Assembly (NCBI RefSeq): GCF_000315365.1 | Contig: NZ_CAOS01000009.1 | Location: 62,001 to 126,000 of the forward strand | From: Desulforamulus hydrothermalis Lam5 = DSM 18033 | Lineage (GTDB): Bacteria > Bacillota > Desulfotomaculia > Desulfotomaculales > Desulfotomaculaceae | Reading direction: 5' to 3' | DNA length: 64,000 bases | Part shown: positions 41,088-49,730 of the stretch, one piece after another | Layout: each line of letters starts with the position of its first letter | How positions within the stretch are numbered: position 1 is the stretch's first letter | The notes under the pieces: model-generated | Told to the model about the DNA's origin: nothing | The model's database searches: none | What the model saw: only the letters and a program-made list of their open reading frames with translations | Made by a program: the position numbers and the translations under genes

Positions 41088-41572
41088 AGCTTTACGAAAT
41101 GACCGGTGCTTTCAATGAGATTTTTGCCATGATGGAAGATGGTGAAGAACTAAATTACTCTACCCTGGAGGATACTCTCCAAGCCCTGGAGGGAGCCATT
41201 GAAGAAAAGGTCGGTAATATTGCCAAGATGATTAAATCACTAGAAGTTCAGGCAGAAGGCTTTGATAAAGAAGCTAAGCGCCTTACTGATAAAAAACGGA
41301 CAATTGAAAACAAGATTAAATGGCTCAAAGAGTACCTGCTTCAAGCCATGGAGGCTACAGCAAAGGATAAGATTCTTACCGATATTGGTACTGTCCGCCG
41401 CCAGAAGTCCCCGGCCGGTGTTTCTGTGACAGATCCAGATGAAATCCCGCAAAATTATTGGTTTACCCCGGAGCCGGAGCTAGATAAAAAGTTGATACTA
41501 GCTGATTTAAAGAGTGGTGTTAACATCCCGGGTGTTCAACTACGCCAGGGCTACCACATCCGTATTCAGTGA
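41084..41572 (+). CDS. Siphovirus Gp157 family protein
   Basis: 162 residues. The N-terminal helices (LYEMTGAFNEIFAMMEDGEELNYSTLEDTLQALEGAIEEKVGNIAKMIKSLE), the coiled coil DKEAKRLTDKKRTIENKIKWLKEYLLQAM and the C-terminal FTPEPELDKKLILADLKSGVNIPGVQL match Gp157. The family is linked to phage resistance in Streptococcus but its biochemical role is unclear. ATG behind GAGGAGG. First gene of the recombination module. Confidence 0.85.
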   Translation: MKLYEMTGAFNEIFAMMEDGEELNYSTLEDTLQALEGAIEEKVGNIAKMIKSLEVQAEGFDKEAKRLTDKKRTIENKIKWLKEYLLQAMEATAKDKILTDIGTVRRQKSPAGVSVTDPDEIPQNYWFTPEPELDKKLILADLKSGVNIPGVQLRQGYHIRIQ

Positions 41573-41580
41573 GGTGGACC

Positions 41581-42240
41581 ATGTCAATTTTAAATCCCGA
41601 AAGAAAAAACATTGCAGCAAAGCTAGTTCAGGTAGCAAAGGCCTGCGGCTATGTACAAAAAGACAGCGAAAACAAGGAGCAAAGATATAAGTATGTTTCA
41701 GCAGCCGCAGTAATGGAAAAGGTTAACCCTGCCCTTGTAGAGGCACGCCTGATTAGTGTTCCTAAATTTTCGGTAGTTAGTGAAAAAGAAAAATCAACAA
41801 CCAAGGGTGCTGTATGGCAGTTGGTGACGGTTGAATGCCAACTAACCATCATTGACGCTGATTCAGGCGAGTTTGTAAGCGTGATCAGTTTGGGTACCGG
41901 TACTGACCCTGGAGATAAAGCAGTGGCCAAAGCACAGACCATGGCCCTTAAATATGCCTGGTTGACAGCTTTAAACATTGAAACAGGTGACGAACCTGAG
42001 GCTGACGAGCGGACAGATAAGACTGAGTTTACGGTTCATCAACCGGTTAATGGTGGTATCCCTAATTCACCCAGATACCAGGAGCTTATCGGCCTCTGGA
42101 GACAGATGGGATGGGATATTAATTCTCTCCCTGGATACCTGGAGCAGCGTTTTCATAAACCACTTAGCCATTTGACTGAACCAGAACTTTCAGCAATGGT
42201 ACATGAAGCCCAGGGATACTTACAACAAAGGATGGTGTAG
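41581..42240 (+). CDS. erf: ERF family single-strand annealing protein
   Basis: 219 residues from ATG 41581 (GAGGTGG). The ERF core is visible: YVQKDSENKEQRYKYVSAAAVMEKVNPALVEA, GTGTDPGDKAVAKAQTMALKYAWLTALNIETGDEPE. It anneals complementary single strands in phage recombination. Placed before ssb and a helicase gene. The C-terminal 70 residues differ from the core and may bind the SSB. Confidence 0.9.
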   Translation: MSILNPERKNIAAKLVQVAKACGYVQKDSENKEQRYKYVSAAAVMEKVNPALVEARLISVPKFSVVSEKEKSTTKGAVWQLVTVECQLTIIDADSGEFVSVISLGTGTDPGDKAVAKAQTMALKYAWLTALNIETGDEPEADERTDKTEFTVHQPVNGGIPNSPRYQELIGLWRQMGWDINSLPGYLEQRFHKPLSHLTEPELSAMVHEAQGYLQQRMV

Positions 42241-42243
42241 CTA

Positions 42244-42906
42244 GTGTTAAATAATGTCGTGCTAATTGGTCGCCTGACCCGTGACCCGGAGCTTAGATAT
42301 ACAACAAATGGCACTGCGGTTGGTAGCTTTAATATCGCAGTTGACCGCCCGCAATCTAAAGATAGGGAAAAGGAAACGGATTTTATTGACATCGTAGTTT
42401 GGCAAAAAACAGCTGAGGCTTGTGCAAATAATCTAGGCAAGGGTCGGCTAGTGGCAGTTAGAGGTCGCCTGCAGATACGTTCCTACGATGATAATCAAGG
42501 GATTAGGCGTAAAACTGCTGAGGTTGTGGCTGATGAAGTTAAATTCCTAGATTGGCCAAGCGACAAAGGCCAGCAATCAACTCAACACCCGCCTCAAGCA
42601 CCTCCACAGGGCTATCCGCAACAGCAACCGCCTTATGGTCAGCCACCCGGTTACCCAGGGCAGCAGTCTCCCCATGGGCAACCACCGGGGTTTATACCGC
42701 CTAACCAAGGATTTCCGCCACAGCAACCAGGCGGGTACCCACAACAGCCAAATGGCTATCCGCAACAACAAGGACAACCAAACCAGTGGCAGCCGCCAGC
42801 TGCACCACCCAATAGCCAGCCACCACAGGGACAGCAAATCGGCTTTCAGCACCCAGGGCAGCAACCCCCAGTTGGCGGCTACAACATAGATGATATCCCA
42901 TTCTAA
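42244..42906 (+). CDS. ssb: single-stranded DNA-binding protein, phage copy
   Basis: 220 residues. The OB-fold occupies residues 1-105 (MLNNVVLIGRLTRDPELRYT, FIDIVVWQKTAEACANNLGKGRLVAVRGRL). A 100-residue Pro/Gln/Gly tail with repeated YPQQQP/GQPPG units follows, ending in the acidic tip DDIPF that recruits partner proteins. The tail is longer than in most host SSBs. GTG start overlapping ERF spacing by 3 bases. Confidence 0.95.
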   Translation: MLNNVVLIGRLTRDPELRYTTNGTAVGSFNIAVDRPQSKDREKETDFIDIVVWQKTAEACANNLGKGRLVAVRGRLQIRSYDDNQGIRRKTAEVVADEVKFLDWPSDKGQQSTQHPPQAPPQGYPQQQPPYGQPPGYPGQQSPHGQPPGFIPPNQGFPPQQPGGYPQQPNGYPQQQGQPNQWQPPAAPPNSQPPQGQQIGFQHPGQQPPVGGYNIDDIPF

Positions 42907-42908
42907 TT

Positions 42909-44276
42909 ATGTTCCAACTTAGACCATACCAAGAATTGCTAATCGAAGGCGTCCGGGATGAGTTCCGTTCCGGACGCCGCAAAACCTGTATAGTTGCCCC
43001 CTGTGGTGCTGGTAAGACAGTAATCATGGCGTGGATGGCGGCTCAAACCGCCACTAAAGGTAACAATGTTTTGTTTGCCGTCCATCGTCAGGAGCTTATA
43101 GAGCAATCTAGTAATACTTTTGCAGCCATGGGCATACAGCATGGAATTATTGCCCCTGGGTGTATAGCCACCGGTGACCAAATACAGATCGGTAGTATTT
43201 TCACCATTGCCCGCCGGCTGGATAAGATACAGCCACCGAATTTGATTATTTTTGACGAAGCCCATCACTGCAAGGCAAATACATGGATTAAGTTGATACA
43301 AGCATTTCCTAACGCCTACGTGATCGGCCTTACAGCTACCCCGGCCAGGACCAACGGTGACGGGTTAGGAGATATATTTAACTCCCTGGTGCTGGGGCCC
43401 AGTGTTAAGCAACTAATTGAATGGGGCAATTTATCCCCTTATAAATATTTTGCTCCACCAGTTAAAGCAAACCTGGACGGCCTACGGGTTAAGTATGGGG
43501 ACTATGTTAAGTCAGATATCACCTTAGCCATGGACAGGTCAGAGATTATTGGGGATGCCATTGAGCAATACAAAAAGCTGGCTGATGGCAAAAGGGCCAT
43601 AGCCTATTGTGTGAGCCGGGCCCATTCCGAACACACGGCAGAAATGTTTAGAGCGGCCGGTATCCCAGCGCAGCACATCGATGGCGAGACAGACCACGGA
43701 GTCCGTAAGGCCGCCATTGAGCAATTCCGCACCGGACAAATTAAGGTGCTCTGTAATGTGGATTTAATTTCCGAGGGTTTTGATGTGCCGGCCATGGAGG
43801 CGGTGTTGTTGTTGAGACCCACACAGTCATTGACACTGCATATCCAACAATCCATGCGCCCTATGCGGCCGGATAAAGATAACCCGGGTAAAGTGGCCAT
43901 CATCATTGACCATGTGGGAAATTGCTACCGCCACGGGCTACCAGATGAGGATCGGGTTTGGAGCCTGGAAGGTAGGAAGAAAAGCAGTACTGGTCATCGT
44001 GAGATATCCCTAAGGCAGTGCCCCAAGTGTTATGCCGCCCATAGGCCTGCACCTGTCTGCCCTCTATGTGGTTATCAGTACGCTCCTACGGAAAGGGCAG
44101 AGCCGGAACAGAAAAAGGGTGAGCTGGTTAAGATTGACGAGATTGAGCGCCAGCGAAGGAAACAAGAAATTAGGCAGGCCAAAAACATAACGGATTTGGA
44201 GCAAATTGCGCTCCGGCGTGGGTACAAGCTTGGTTGGATTAATAAGATGGCTGAGTTAAAGAGGATTAAGAGATAG
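42909..44276 (+). CDS. RadD-like SF2 helicase with zinc finger
   Basis: 455 residues. Motif I CGAGKTV (about 36), motif II DEAHH (about 116), motif III TATPAR, and RecA domain 2 with QSMRPMRPD (motif VI). A C-terminal CPKC...CPLCGYQY zinc finger and basic helices follow. The order and the zinc finger resemble RadD/YejH, which acts with SSB in double-strand break repair. It starts 3 bases after ssb, which fits an SSB-guided helicase of a strand-annealing system. Confidence 0.87.
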   Translation: MFQLRPYQELLIEGVRDEFRSGRRKTCIVAPCGAGKTVIMAWMAAQTATKGNNVLFAVHRQELIEQSSNTFAAMGIQHGIIAPGCIATGDQIQIGSIFTIARRLDKIQPPNLIIFDEAHHCKANTWIKLIQAFPNAYVIGLTATPARTNGDGLGDIFNSLVLGPSVKQLIEWGNLSPYKYFAPPVKANLDGLRVKYGDYVKSDITLAMDRSEIIGDAIEQYKKLADGKRAIAYCVSRAHSEHTAEMFRAAGIPAQHIDGETDHGVRKAAIEQFRTGQIKVLCNVDLISEGFDVPAMEAVLLLRPTQSLTLHIQQSMRPMRPDKDNPGKVAIIIDHVGNCYRHGLPDEDRVWSLEGRKKSSTGHREISLRQCPKCYAAHRPAPVCPLCGYQYAPTERAEPEQKKGELVKIDEIERQRRKQEIRQAKNITDLEQIALRRGYKLGWINKMAELKRIKR

Positions 44277-44291
44277 CAAGAGGTGTTGCTT

Positions 44292-44834
44292 ATGTCGTCT
44301 GACAATAGCCGCATTGTTGTGGTAGATGAATGGAATGGCAAATACGTTATCAACGATGCCTATAGACCAATTGCTGAGGCACTTGTATGTAAATTCGAGG
44401 AACTAAAGCATGTGCCTGTTAAGGCTATTCTGTTCATTGACAATACAGAGGGCACCGGGAAATCAATGAACAAAATCAAATATGCTCAGATCGGCAAGGT
44501 CCCTGAAAAGTGGCAGGAGATTATTTATCAGGTTACCGGGCGAACATTTCAGTATTTTATGGAGATTTTTAAAAGGAATATCCGGGAAATGAGCCGTGAG
44601 CAAATTATTGCCCTGGTATATCACGAACTGAGGCATATCGACTATGACGGTGGCCTTAAGCATCATGACATAGAGGACTGGAGTGAGATGGTTTACGGCC
44701 TGGGTCTTAACTGGTCAAGTACAAAGACAGTTATTCCGGATCTCTTGGCTGAGGGCATTGATTGGAGCAACATTAACGAGATGGGACAGCAGAAATTGTT
44801 TAAGGATAACAGGACGCTGAGAGTTATTAAATAA
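44292..44834 (+). CDS. putative phage metallopeptidase
   Basis: 180 residues from ATG 44292 (AGAGGTG upstream; TTG 44283 is too close to the site). LVYHELRHIDYDGGLKHHDIEDW has the zinc HExxH plus further His/Asp, matching the small phage metallopeptidase family often found near recombination genes. The role of the proteolysis is unknown. Confidence 0.75.
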   Translation: MSSDNSRIVVVDEWNGKYVINDAYRPIAEALVCKFEELKHVPVKAILFIDNTEGTGKSMNKIKYAQIGKVPEKWQEIIYQVTGRTFQYFMEIFKRNIREMSREQIIALVYHELRHIDYDGGLKHHDIEDWSEMVYGLGLNWSSTKTVIPDLLAEGIDWSNINEMGQQKLFKDNRTLRVIK

Positions 44835-44847
44835 TCGGAGGTGCGGC

Positions 44848-45120
44848 ATGAGTACCTGTTATGTGGATGTTGACCCGCAAGTGGTCAAGGAGGTTATTTC
44901 TCATCTTAAAGATAAAAACCCTGATAGTATTATTGTTTTACCAGTAGTGCAAGCATTAGAAACATATTCTCCTACTAAAAAGAAAGATTATTTCAGAATC
45001 AAATATGAGGCCATCATTCCGAAAGATGCAATCATTGGTGGAAGTTGTTTGACTGATTTTGGAGCTTTAATTGTTATGCGAGTTCCAAAGAACCGGATTA
45101 AACCGGGTAAACAACTTTGA
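44848..45120 (+). CDS. hypothetical phage protein, 90 residues
   Basis: ATG 44848 behind GGAGGTG. Small alpha/beta protein (VVKEVISHLKDKNPDSIIVLPVVQAL) without known motif. An 18-base direct repeat with one mismatch (AACAACTTTSATGGTGGTTT) follows at 45112 and 45165. Confidence 0.5.
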   Translation: MSTCYVDVDPQVVKEVISHLKDKNPDSIIVLPVVQALETYSPTKKKDYFRIKYEAIIPKDAIIGGSCLTDFGALIVMRVPKNRIKPGKQL

Positions 45121-45218
45121 TGGTGGTTTACAAAAATAAGCATAAAAATTATACAGCATTTCAAACAACTTTCATGGTGGTTTGTATTTAAGATTTGAGG
45201 AAAGTGAGGTCGAACACG

Positions 45219-45335
45219 ATGCCGTGTTGTGAAGATTGTCCATGTGTTAACTATTGTGACGGCTCAATGATAGAAGCCTGCATGGATGACTGGAGAAAAA
45301 GAAAACAAAAGGAAAGCGAGGTTGAGAAAGGATGA
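45219..45335 (+). CDS. 38-residue Cys-rich phage protein
   Basis: ATG 45219 (GAGGAAAGTGAGG upstream). MPCCEDCPCVNYCDGSMIEACMDDW has six Cys in the first 21 residues, then a charged helix. The stop overlaps the next gene as ATGA, so both are translationally coupled. Confidence 0.5.
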   Translation: MPCCEDCPCVNYCDGSMIEACMDDWRKRKQKESEVEKG

Positions 45336-45553
45336 CATGCAAAGAATGTCTATATTACGAGCCTGATTATGGCACGTGGGGAGTTTTTGGGTGGTCTGAA
45401 GATGGTTCAAAAGGATATTGTTGTGTTGAGCCAAAACGAGTATTTGTTGACGGTAATCGTATAAAGTGTAGATACTTTCTGTCAAAAGCGGAAAGTGATG
45501 TCAAACACGATGGGATTACCATCACATTACATAGCAGAAAAGGAGATGATTGA
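45332..45553 (+). CDS. small Cys-containing phage protein
   Basis: 73 residues. MTCKECLYYEPDYGTWGVFGWSEDGSKGYCCVEPKRVFVDGNRIKCRYF has CxxC, CC and C in a pattern typical of small phage 'C-x2-C-x2-Y/F' zinc-binding proteins. Coupled to the previous gene. Confidence 0.6.
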   Translation: MTCKECLYYEPDYGTWGVFGWSEDGSKGYCCVEPKRVFVDGNRIKCRYFLSKAESDVKHDGITITLHSRKGDD

Positions 45554-45626
45554 AATTAATGAACAAACCACTACGAAAGTTAAATACCCATTAAACCAGA
45601 ACTTCTAAAGCAGGAGGAGTCTGCAG

Positions 45627-46010
45627 ATGAATAAACCTAAGTCGGAAGCCAACATTCAAAGCCAAATTCGTTCCTTTGTATCTATAGAAAAACTGGGCGT
45701 ACTCTTCCGGGCCAACGTTGGCGAGGCATGGACTGGTGAGCGCATCGAAAAAAATGCTGACGGCAGTATTACTATTCATAATCCCCGGAGGTTTAAATCC
45801 GGCCTTCCTATGGGATTCTCCGATCTATTTGGTGTGGCCGAGATGGGAAGAGCAGTGTTTATTGAGGTTAAATCACCCACAGGTCGGCTCCGTCCGGATC
45901 AGGAAAACTTCCTCCGAGAGATGGCCAAGCGGGGAGCATTCGCTGGGGTAGCCAGGAGTCCGGAGGATGCGGAAAAAATATTCCGTGGGGCATTGGTGGG
46001 GTTAAAGTGA
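45627..46010 (+). CDS. VRR-NUC nuclease
   Basis: 127-residue PD-(D/E)xK nuclease. E in KSEANIQSQIR, D in GFSDLFGVAEMGRAVFIEVKSPTGRLRPDQENFL with the E-x-K core (IEVKS) and the trailing Gln (Asp-Gln) of the VRR-NUC family. Phage versions probably resolve branched DNA or cut DNA during replication. ATG 45627 follows CAGGAGGAG. Overlaps the next gene by 4 bases. Confidence 0.9.
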   Translation: MNKPKSEANIQSQIRSFVSIEKLGVLFRANVGEAWTGERIEKNADGSITIHNPRRFKSGLPMGFSDLFGVAEMGRAVFIEVKSPTGRLRPDQENFLREMAKRGAFAGVARSPEDAEKIFRGALVGLK

Positions 46011-46234
46011 TGGAAACGATGATAAAACTTGGAGATAACTGTATATTGCCATCCCAGGTAGATGGTAACGAATCTAACGGCTACACTAGCCCCAGTAATT
46101 TAAAAGAGTACACATTAAACCAGGAAGAACTGGCAGAGATTCATAAAAAGTATGGCCCTCCCGGTCAGAAGCTTAAGAAAGAGAATTTTTTTGTATCAGC
46201 GAAAAGAAGCGTCCCTTTGATTGGGGCTAGGTAA
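46007..46234 (+). CDS. hypothetical phage protein, 75 residues
   Basis: Starts at GTG 46007 overlapping the nuclease stop, or ATG 46010. Polar sequence with EYTLNQEELAEIHKKYGPPGQKLKK, reminiscent of small DNA-binding stretches but unassigned. Confidence 0.45.
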   Translation: MMETMIKLGDNCILPSQVDGNESNGYTSPSNLKEYTLNQEELAEIHKKYGPPGQKLKKENFFVSAKRSVPLIGAR

Positions 46235-46410
46235 TGGGTGGTGATATTGCAGTGATTGGTTTTACCGCTGGTATTTTTACCGGATTCATGTTTTGTTTGT
46301 TTGCTTTGTCGGTGTTTAATATGAAACGTAATGAAAACATGGAAAATGAGTATTATCAATGTCCTCATGGTTATGATGATTGGGATGATTGTCCAGATTG
46401 TTGTCATTGA
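46234..46410 (+). CDS. 58-residue membrane protein with Cys/His tail
   Basis: ATG 46234. One hydrophobic helix (IAVIGFTAGIFTGFMFCLFAL, about 5-27), then a cytoplasmic tail with CPHGYDDWDDCPDCCH. The Cys/His/Asp-rich end could bind metal. Start and stop sit exactly between the flanking genes. Confidence 0.5.
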   Translation: MGGDIAVIGFTAGIFTGFMFCLFALSVFNMKRNENMENEYYQCPHGYDDWDDCPDCCH

Positions 46411-46456
46411 GTAAGTTAGATCCACTTAACTAACTATCAAAGGAGGGAGGAAATTT

Positions 46457-49390
46457 TTGAATAAAATACAGGACTTCTTATCCTCCCTGTACGGATATTT
46501 TGATCCTGGAAGTGTCCTTTACCTGTGGACACTGCCGGATAAACAAACTCACCCGTTTACAGCCGGTACGTTGGCTGAAATGGCAACTGCAGCCGGTCGC
46601 CTAACTCCTAGCTATGATGTGTATTTTGGGGTAGGTGCCACCGTCCACTCTCTAGGCCAATATGAGCGACCGAAAAACGAAGATATCATGGCCATCCCTG
46701 GGCTGTGGGTGGATATTGATGTTTACCACCCTGTAGCACACAAGAGCAAGGCATTGCCGCCTGACATAAATGCGGCCATGGAGTTGCTGCCTAATGATTT
46801 GCCGCCATCCATCATAACCTGGAGTGGGTATGGCATCCATGCTTACTGGCTATTTCGTGAGCCCTGGGAGTTTAATGCTCCGGAGGAACGGGCGAGGGCC
46901 GCTAAATTACTGCAGTCCTTACAAGCGGTCGTTAAACAAAACGCAGCAGCCCGTGGCTGGAGAATAGATCCCACAGCAGACCTTGCCCGGGTGCTGCGGC
47001 TCCCCGGAACACTAAACAAGAAGATTCCGGACAGTCCCGTCCAGTGCCGGGTTATTGAGCGTTCAGAACTGCGATATAACCCGTCTGACATCGAAGATTT
47101 ATTGCCACCGGTACCGGATAATCCCGTCCACCACCGGACAGAGAAGTTTGAGCGTCGGCCAACGGATGGACCGGCGGAGCTGATGCTTAGGAATTGCCGG
47201 TTTTTGCAGCACTGCCAGCTGAACGCCAAAGATATTACATATGCGGAATGGCTGGCAATGCTCACAAATGTAGCCCGGGCCAGTGACGGGATCCATGCCG
47301 CTCACCAGATTTCTGCCCTGGATCCGGAGCGCTACCGGCCGGAGGATACGGACAAAAAGCTGGCAGAGGCCCTGGCTATGAACCCTCAGACGTGTGAATA
47401 TATTCGCACTGTCGTAGGCTTCCCGGGCTGTCCCCAAGGAGGATGTGGAGTGCAGGCTCCGTGCAGTTGGAGCTTGTCCAAGGTTGGCAAGGCCCGGGCG
47501 GTTGTGCGTGGGATTTCTATACCAACACCTGAAACCGTACTTACTCAAGAAGTGCTTGGTGCCTTGGCGCTGCTCAAAAAAGAAGACCAAATTGAATATG
47601 CCAAATTCAAAGCCACCTGTAAGGGCCGTGTAAATTTGAATGACCTAGAAAAAATGGTTAAACAATACAAAAAACAGGTGCGTCAAGAAAGCCATTTACA
47701 TGTGGTCCAGGATGGGGAGAAACCCGGCACCAGGATGCTTAGTAATACGGTACCTGAAATCCCTCTTGATCTAGTATTGCCGCCAAACTTTCGTTTTGAG
47801 AAATCAGGTATTTTATATGTCAGGGAGACAAGCTCTGGGGATATTCAAGCATATAAGGCCGTTGGTACCCCAGCGATTATATCAGAACGACTCTTCAACG
47901 TGGACACAGAAACAGAAAAGCTGGAGATCTGTTTCCAGTACTTGAACGGTTGGCGCAAAGTATTGTTTCCCCGTTCCACGGTAATGGATTCTCGGAAAAT
48001 ATTGCGCCTGGCCGATTTTGGTGTGGCTATATCATCTGAGTCAGCAAAGTATACAGTCAAGTGGTTTGATGTTCTCCTGGATGTCAACCAGGATCGAATA
48101 CCAGTTACTCAGGCTGTATCAAAGCTAGGCTGGCGAGGCGACAGGGAATTTGTGCTACCAAACTTTAGCCCACACTATCGAATCGACATTGATGACGACG
48201 GCAGCCAGCGGACCATATCCGGATTTACTACGGTTGGCGACCGGTCGGAATGGATTGCCAGGATGCAGTATCTACGACAATCACCGAAGGCCCGTTTTAT
48301 CCTGGCGGCCAGCTTTGCTGCGCCGCTGCTCCGGATCCTGGGGCAGCGCAACTTTATTATCCACAACTGGGGTAACTCCCAAGACGGGAAAACTGCCACA
48401 CTATGGGCGGCCATGTCCGTTTGGGGCAACCCTGACCGATTGATTAGTACATTCGATACCACCACTACAGCTATGGAACGCAAGGCAGCCCTTCATTCCG
48501 ACCTGCCCTTGGCCATAAATGAACGGGAAGTTCTAAGTCGAGGTAAAAAGGATGATATAAACCCGTTGCTTTACACTCTGGGTGAAGGCCGGGGACGCAA
48601 CCGAGCCGACAAGAAAGGTCTCCAGATAACCGCTACATGGCGCACTATAGCCCTATCAACTGGAGAAGGAACCCTTTCAAATACAGGTTCTTTTGACGGG
48701 GTGATGACTCGTGTACTGGAGATATCCGACGGCCCACTTGCCCATGACCGTGACTTTGCCCGCAATCTGTATTACTTCCTGCCTAGGAACCATGGCCATG
48801 CTGGTCCGGAATTTCTGTCACAGCTATTGGCTGCTGACTATGGCACCATCTTCGCTACCTACAGGGAATTCCAATCTGTATTCCGGGCGAGTTATCAGGA
48901 CCGAATAGATTCCCATATTGATGCCGTGGCATGTGTAGCCACTGCTGATTATCTGACTTCTGCATGGGTATTTGGTGAGCCATGGGAACAGGCCAAGGCA
49001 GGAGCAATGGCTACCGGTGGGCACATATTGACTGGGCTGATTACCAAAAAAGAGGCCAGCGAATCAGAACGAGCATGGGAAGCGTTCAAGGATTGGATAG
49101 CTGAAAATCAAGCCATGTTCAAAGAACGTACTAATGGTCCCTGCTTTGGATATATCGAAAAGGGAGATATGCCCTTTGATAAGCCTGATTTTTATGTAAT
49201 CCGTAGTGTTGTAGATCAGTTTTTGTCAGAACGGTTTTCAAGCAGCCGGAAAATCATTCGTGAGTGGGCTTTGACCGGGAAAATAGAGTCCTATAATCAC
49301 GGTGGAAAGATTAGGTATGATGCCCCAGGAAGGGTATTAGAGAGCGGTGTTAGGGCAAGGGTAATAAAAATAAGGGAAGTCAATCTCTGA
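46457..49390 (+). CDS. phage primase/DUF927 helicase
   Basis: 977 residues. The N-terminal AEP-type primase region (about 1-240) has LWVDIDVYHPVAHKS with the D-x-D metal pair, TWSGYGIHAYWLF and DPTADLARVLRLPGTLNKK. A middle region (about 270-400) has Cys pairs (CPQGGCGVQAPC). The C-terminal DUF927-type ATPase (about 480-830) carries the Walker A NWGNSQDGKTA (about 636) and NEREVLSRGKKDD. It should prime and unwind phage DNA. The ribosome site is AGGAGGGAGG; TTG start. The repeat-rich putative origin follows it at once. Confidence 0.88.
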   Translation: MNKIQDFLSSLYGYFDPGSVLYLWTLPDKQTHPFTAGTLAEMATAAGRLTPSYDVYFGVGATVHSLGQYERPKNEDIMAIPGLWVDIDVYHPVAHKSKALPPDINAAMELLPNDLPPSIITWSGYGIHAYWLFREPWEFNAPEERARAAKLLQSLQAVVKQNAAARGWRIDPTADLARVLRLPGTLNKKIPDSPVQCRVIERSELRYNPSDIEDLLPPVPDNPVHHRTEKFERRPTDGPAELMLRNCRFLQHCQLNAKDITYAEWLAMLTNVARASDGIHAAHQISALDPERYRPEDTDKKLAEALAMNPQTCEYIRTVVGFPGCPQGGCGVQAPCSWSLSKVGKARAVVRGISIPTPETVLTQEVLGALALLKKEDQIEYAKFKATCKGRVNLNDLEKMVKQYKKQVRQESHLHVVQDGEKPGTRMLSNTVPEIPLDLVLPPNFRFEKSGILYVRETSSGDIQAYKAVGTPAIISERLFNVDTETEKLEICFQYLNGWRKVLFPRSTVMDSRKILRLADFGVAISSESAKYTVKWFDVLLDVNQDRIPVTQAVSKLGWRGDREFVLPNFSPHYRIDIDDDGSQRTISGFTTVGDRSEWIARMQYLRQSPKARFILAASFAAPLLRILGQRNFIIHNWGNSQDGKTATLWAAMSVWGNPDRLISTFDTTTTAMERKAALHSDLPLAINEREVLSRGKKDDINPLLYTLGEGRGRNRADKKGLQITATWRTIALSTGEGTLSNTGSFDGVMTRVLEISDGPLAHDRDFARNLYYFLPRNHGHAGPEFLSQLLAADYGTIFATYREFQSVFRASYQDRIDSHIDAVACVATADYLTSAWVFGEPWEQAKAGAMATGGHILTGLITKKEASESERAWEAFKDWIAENQAMFKERTNGPCFGYIEKGDMPFDKPDFYVIRSVVDQFLSERFSSSRKIIREWALTGKIESYNHGGKIRYDAPGRVLESGVRARVIKIREVNL

Positions 49391-49394
49391 TTAG

Positions 49395-49685
49395 TTGTAC
49401 CACTAAAGTGGTACAAAAACACATTAGTGGTACAACTAGTGGTACAGAGAAAACCCTTGAATGGTAAGGGTTGAGGGGCATTTATATATATAATGTACCA
49501 CTGTACCACTAAATATTATATATATCTATAGCAAATATACCCTACCCCTTAAGGTATAAGGTATAAGGGGGTATAAAAAATATATCATACCCTCTGCAAA
49601 TTAGTGGTACAGTGTACAACGCACTCTGAACCCCAGTAAAATCAAGGCCTCACGTGTTCTAATCTTGTACCACTAATAGTGGTAC
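49395..49685. repeat. iteron-like array, candidate phage replication origin
   Basis: Nine copies of GTACCACTA or its complement TAGTGGTAC (some lacking the last base): at 49397, 49406 (reverse), 49425 (reverse), 49437 (reverse), 49495, 49503, 49602 (reverse), 49667 and 49677 (reverse). Several form inverted pairs, others direct pairs. Between the clusters lies a strongly AT-rich stretch (49478-49590) with GGTATAAGGTATAAGG. The whole 340-base gap between primase and sigma factor genes is non-coding. Iterons plus an AT-rich segment next to the primase fit an origin; a transcription-regulator array is the alternative. Confidence 0.6.
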
Positions 49686-49730
49686 AGAAAAAATAGACAA
49701 GAAAAATCCAAAAGGGAGGGCTTAACATAA

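Noticed and set aside
49395-49685. CRISPR array
   Set aside because: Repeats are only 9 bases, in both orientations and unevenly spaced, so not a CRISPR.
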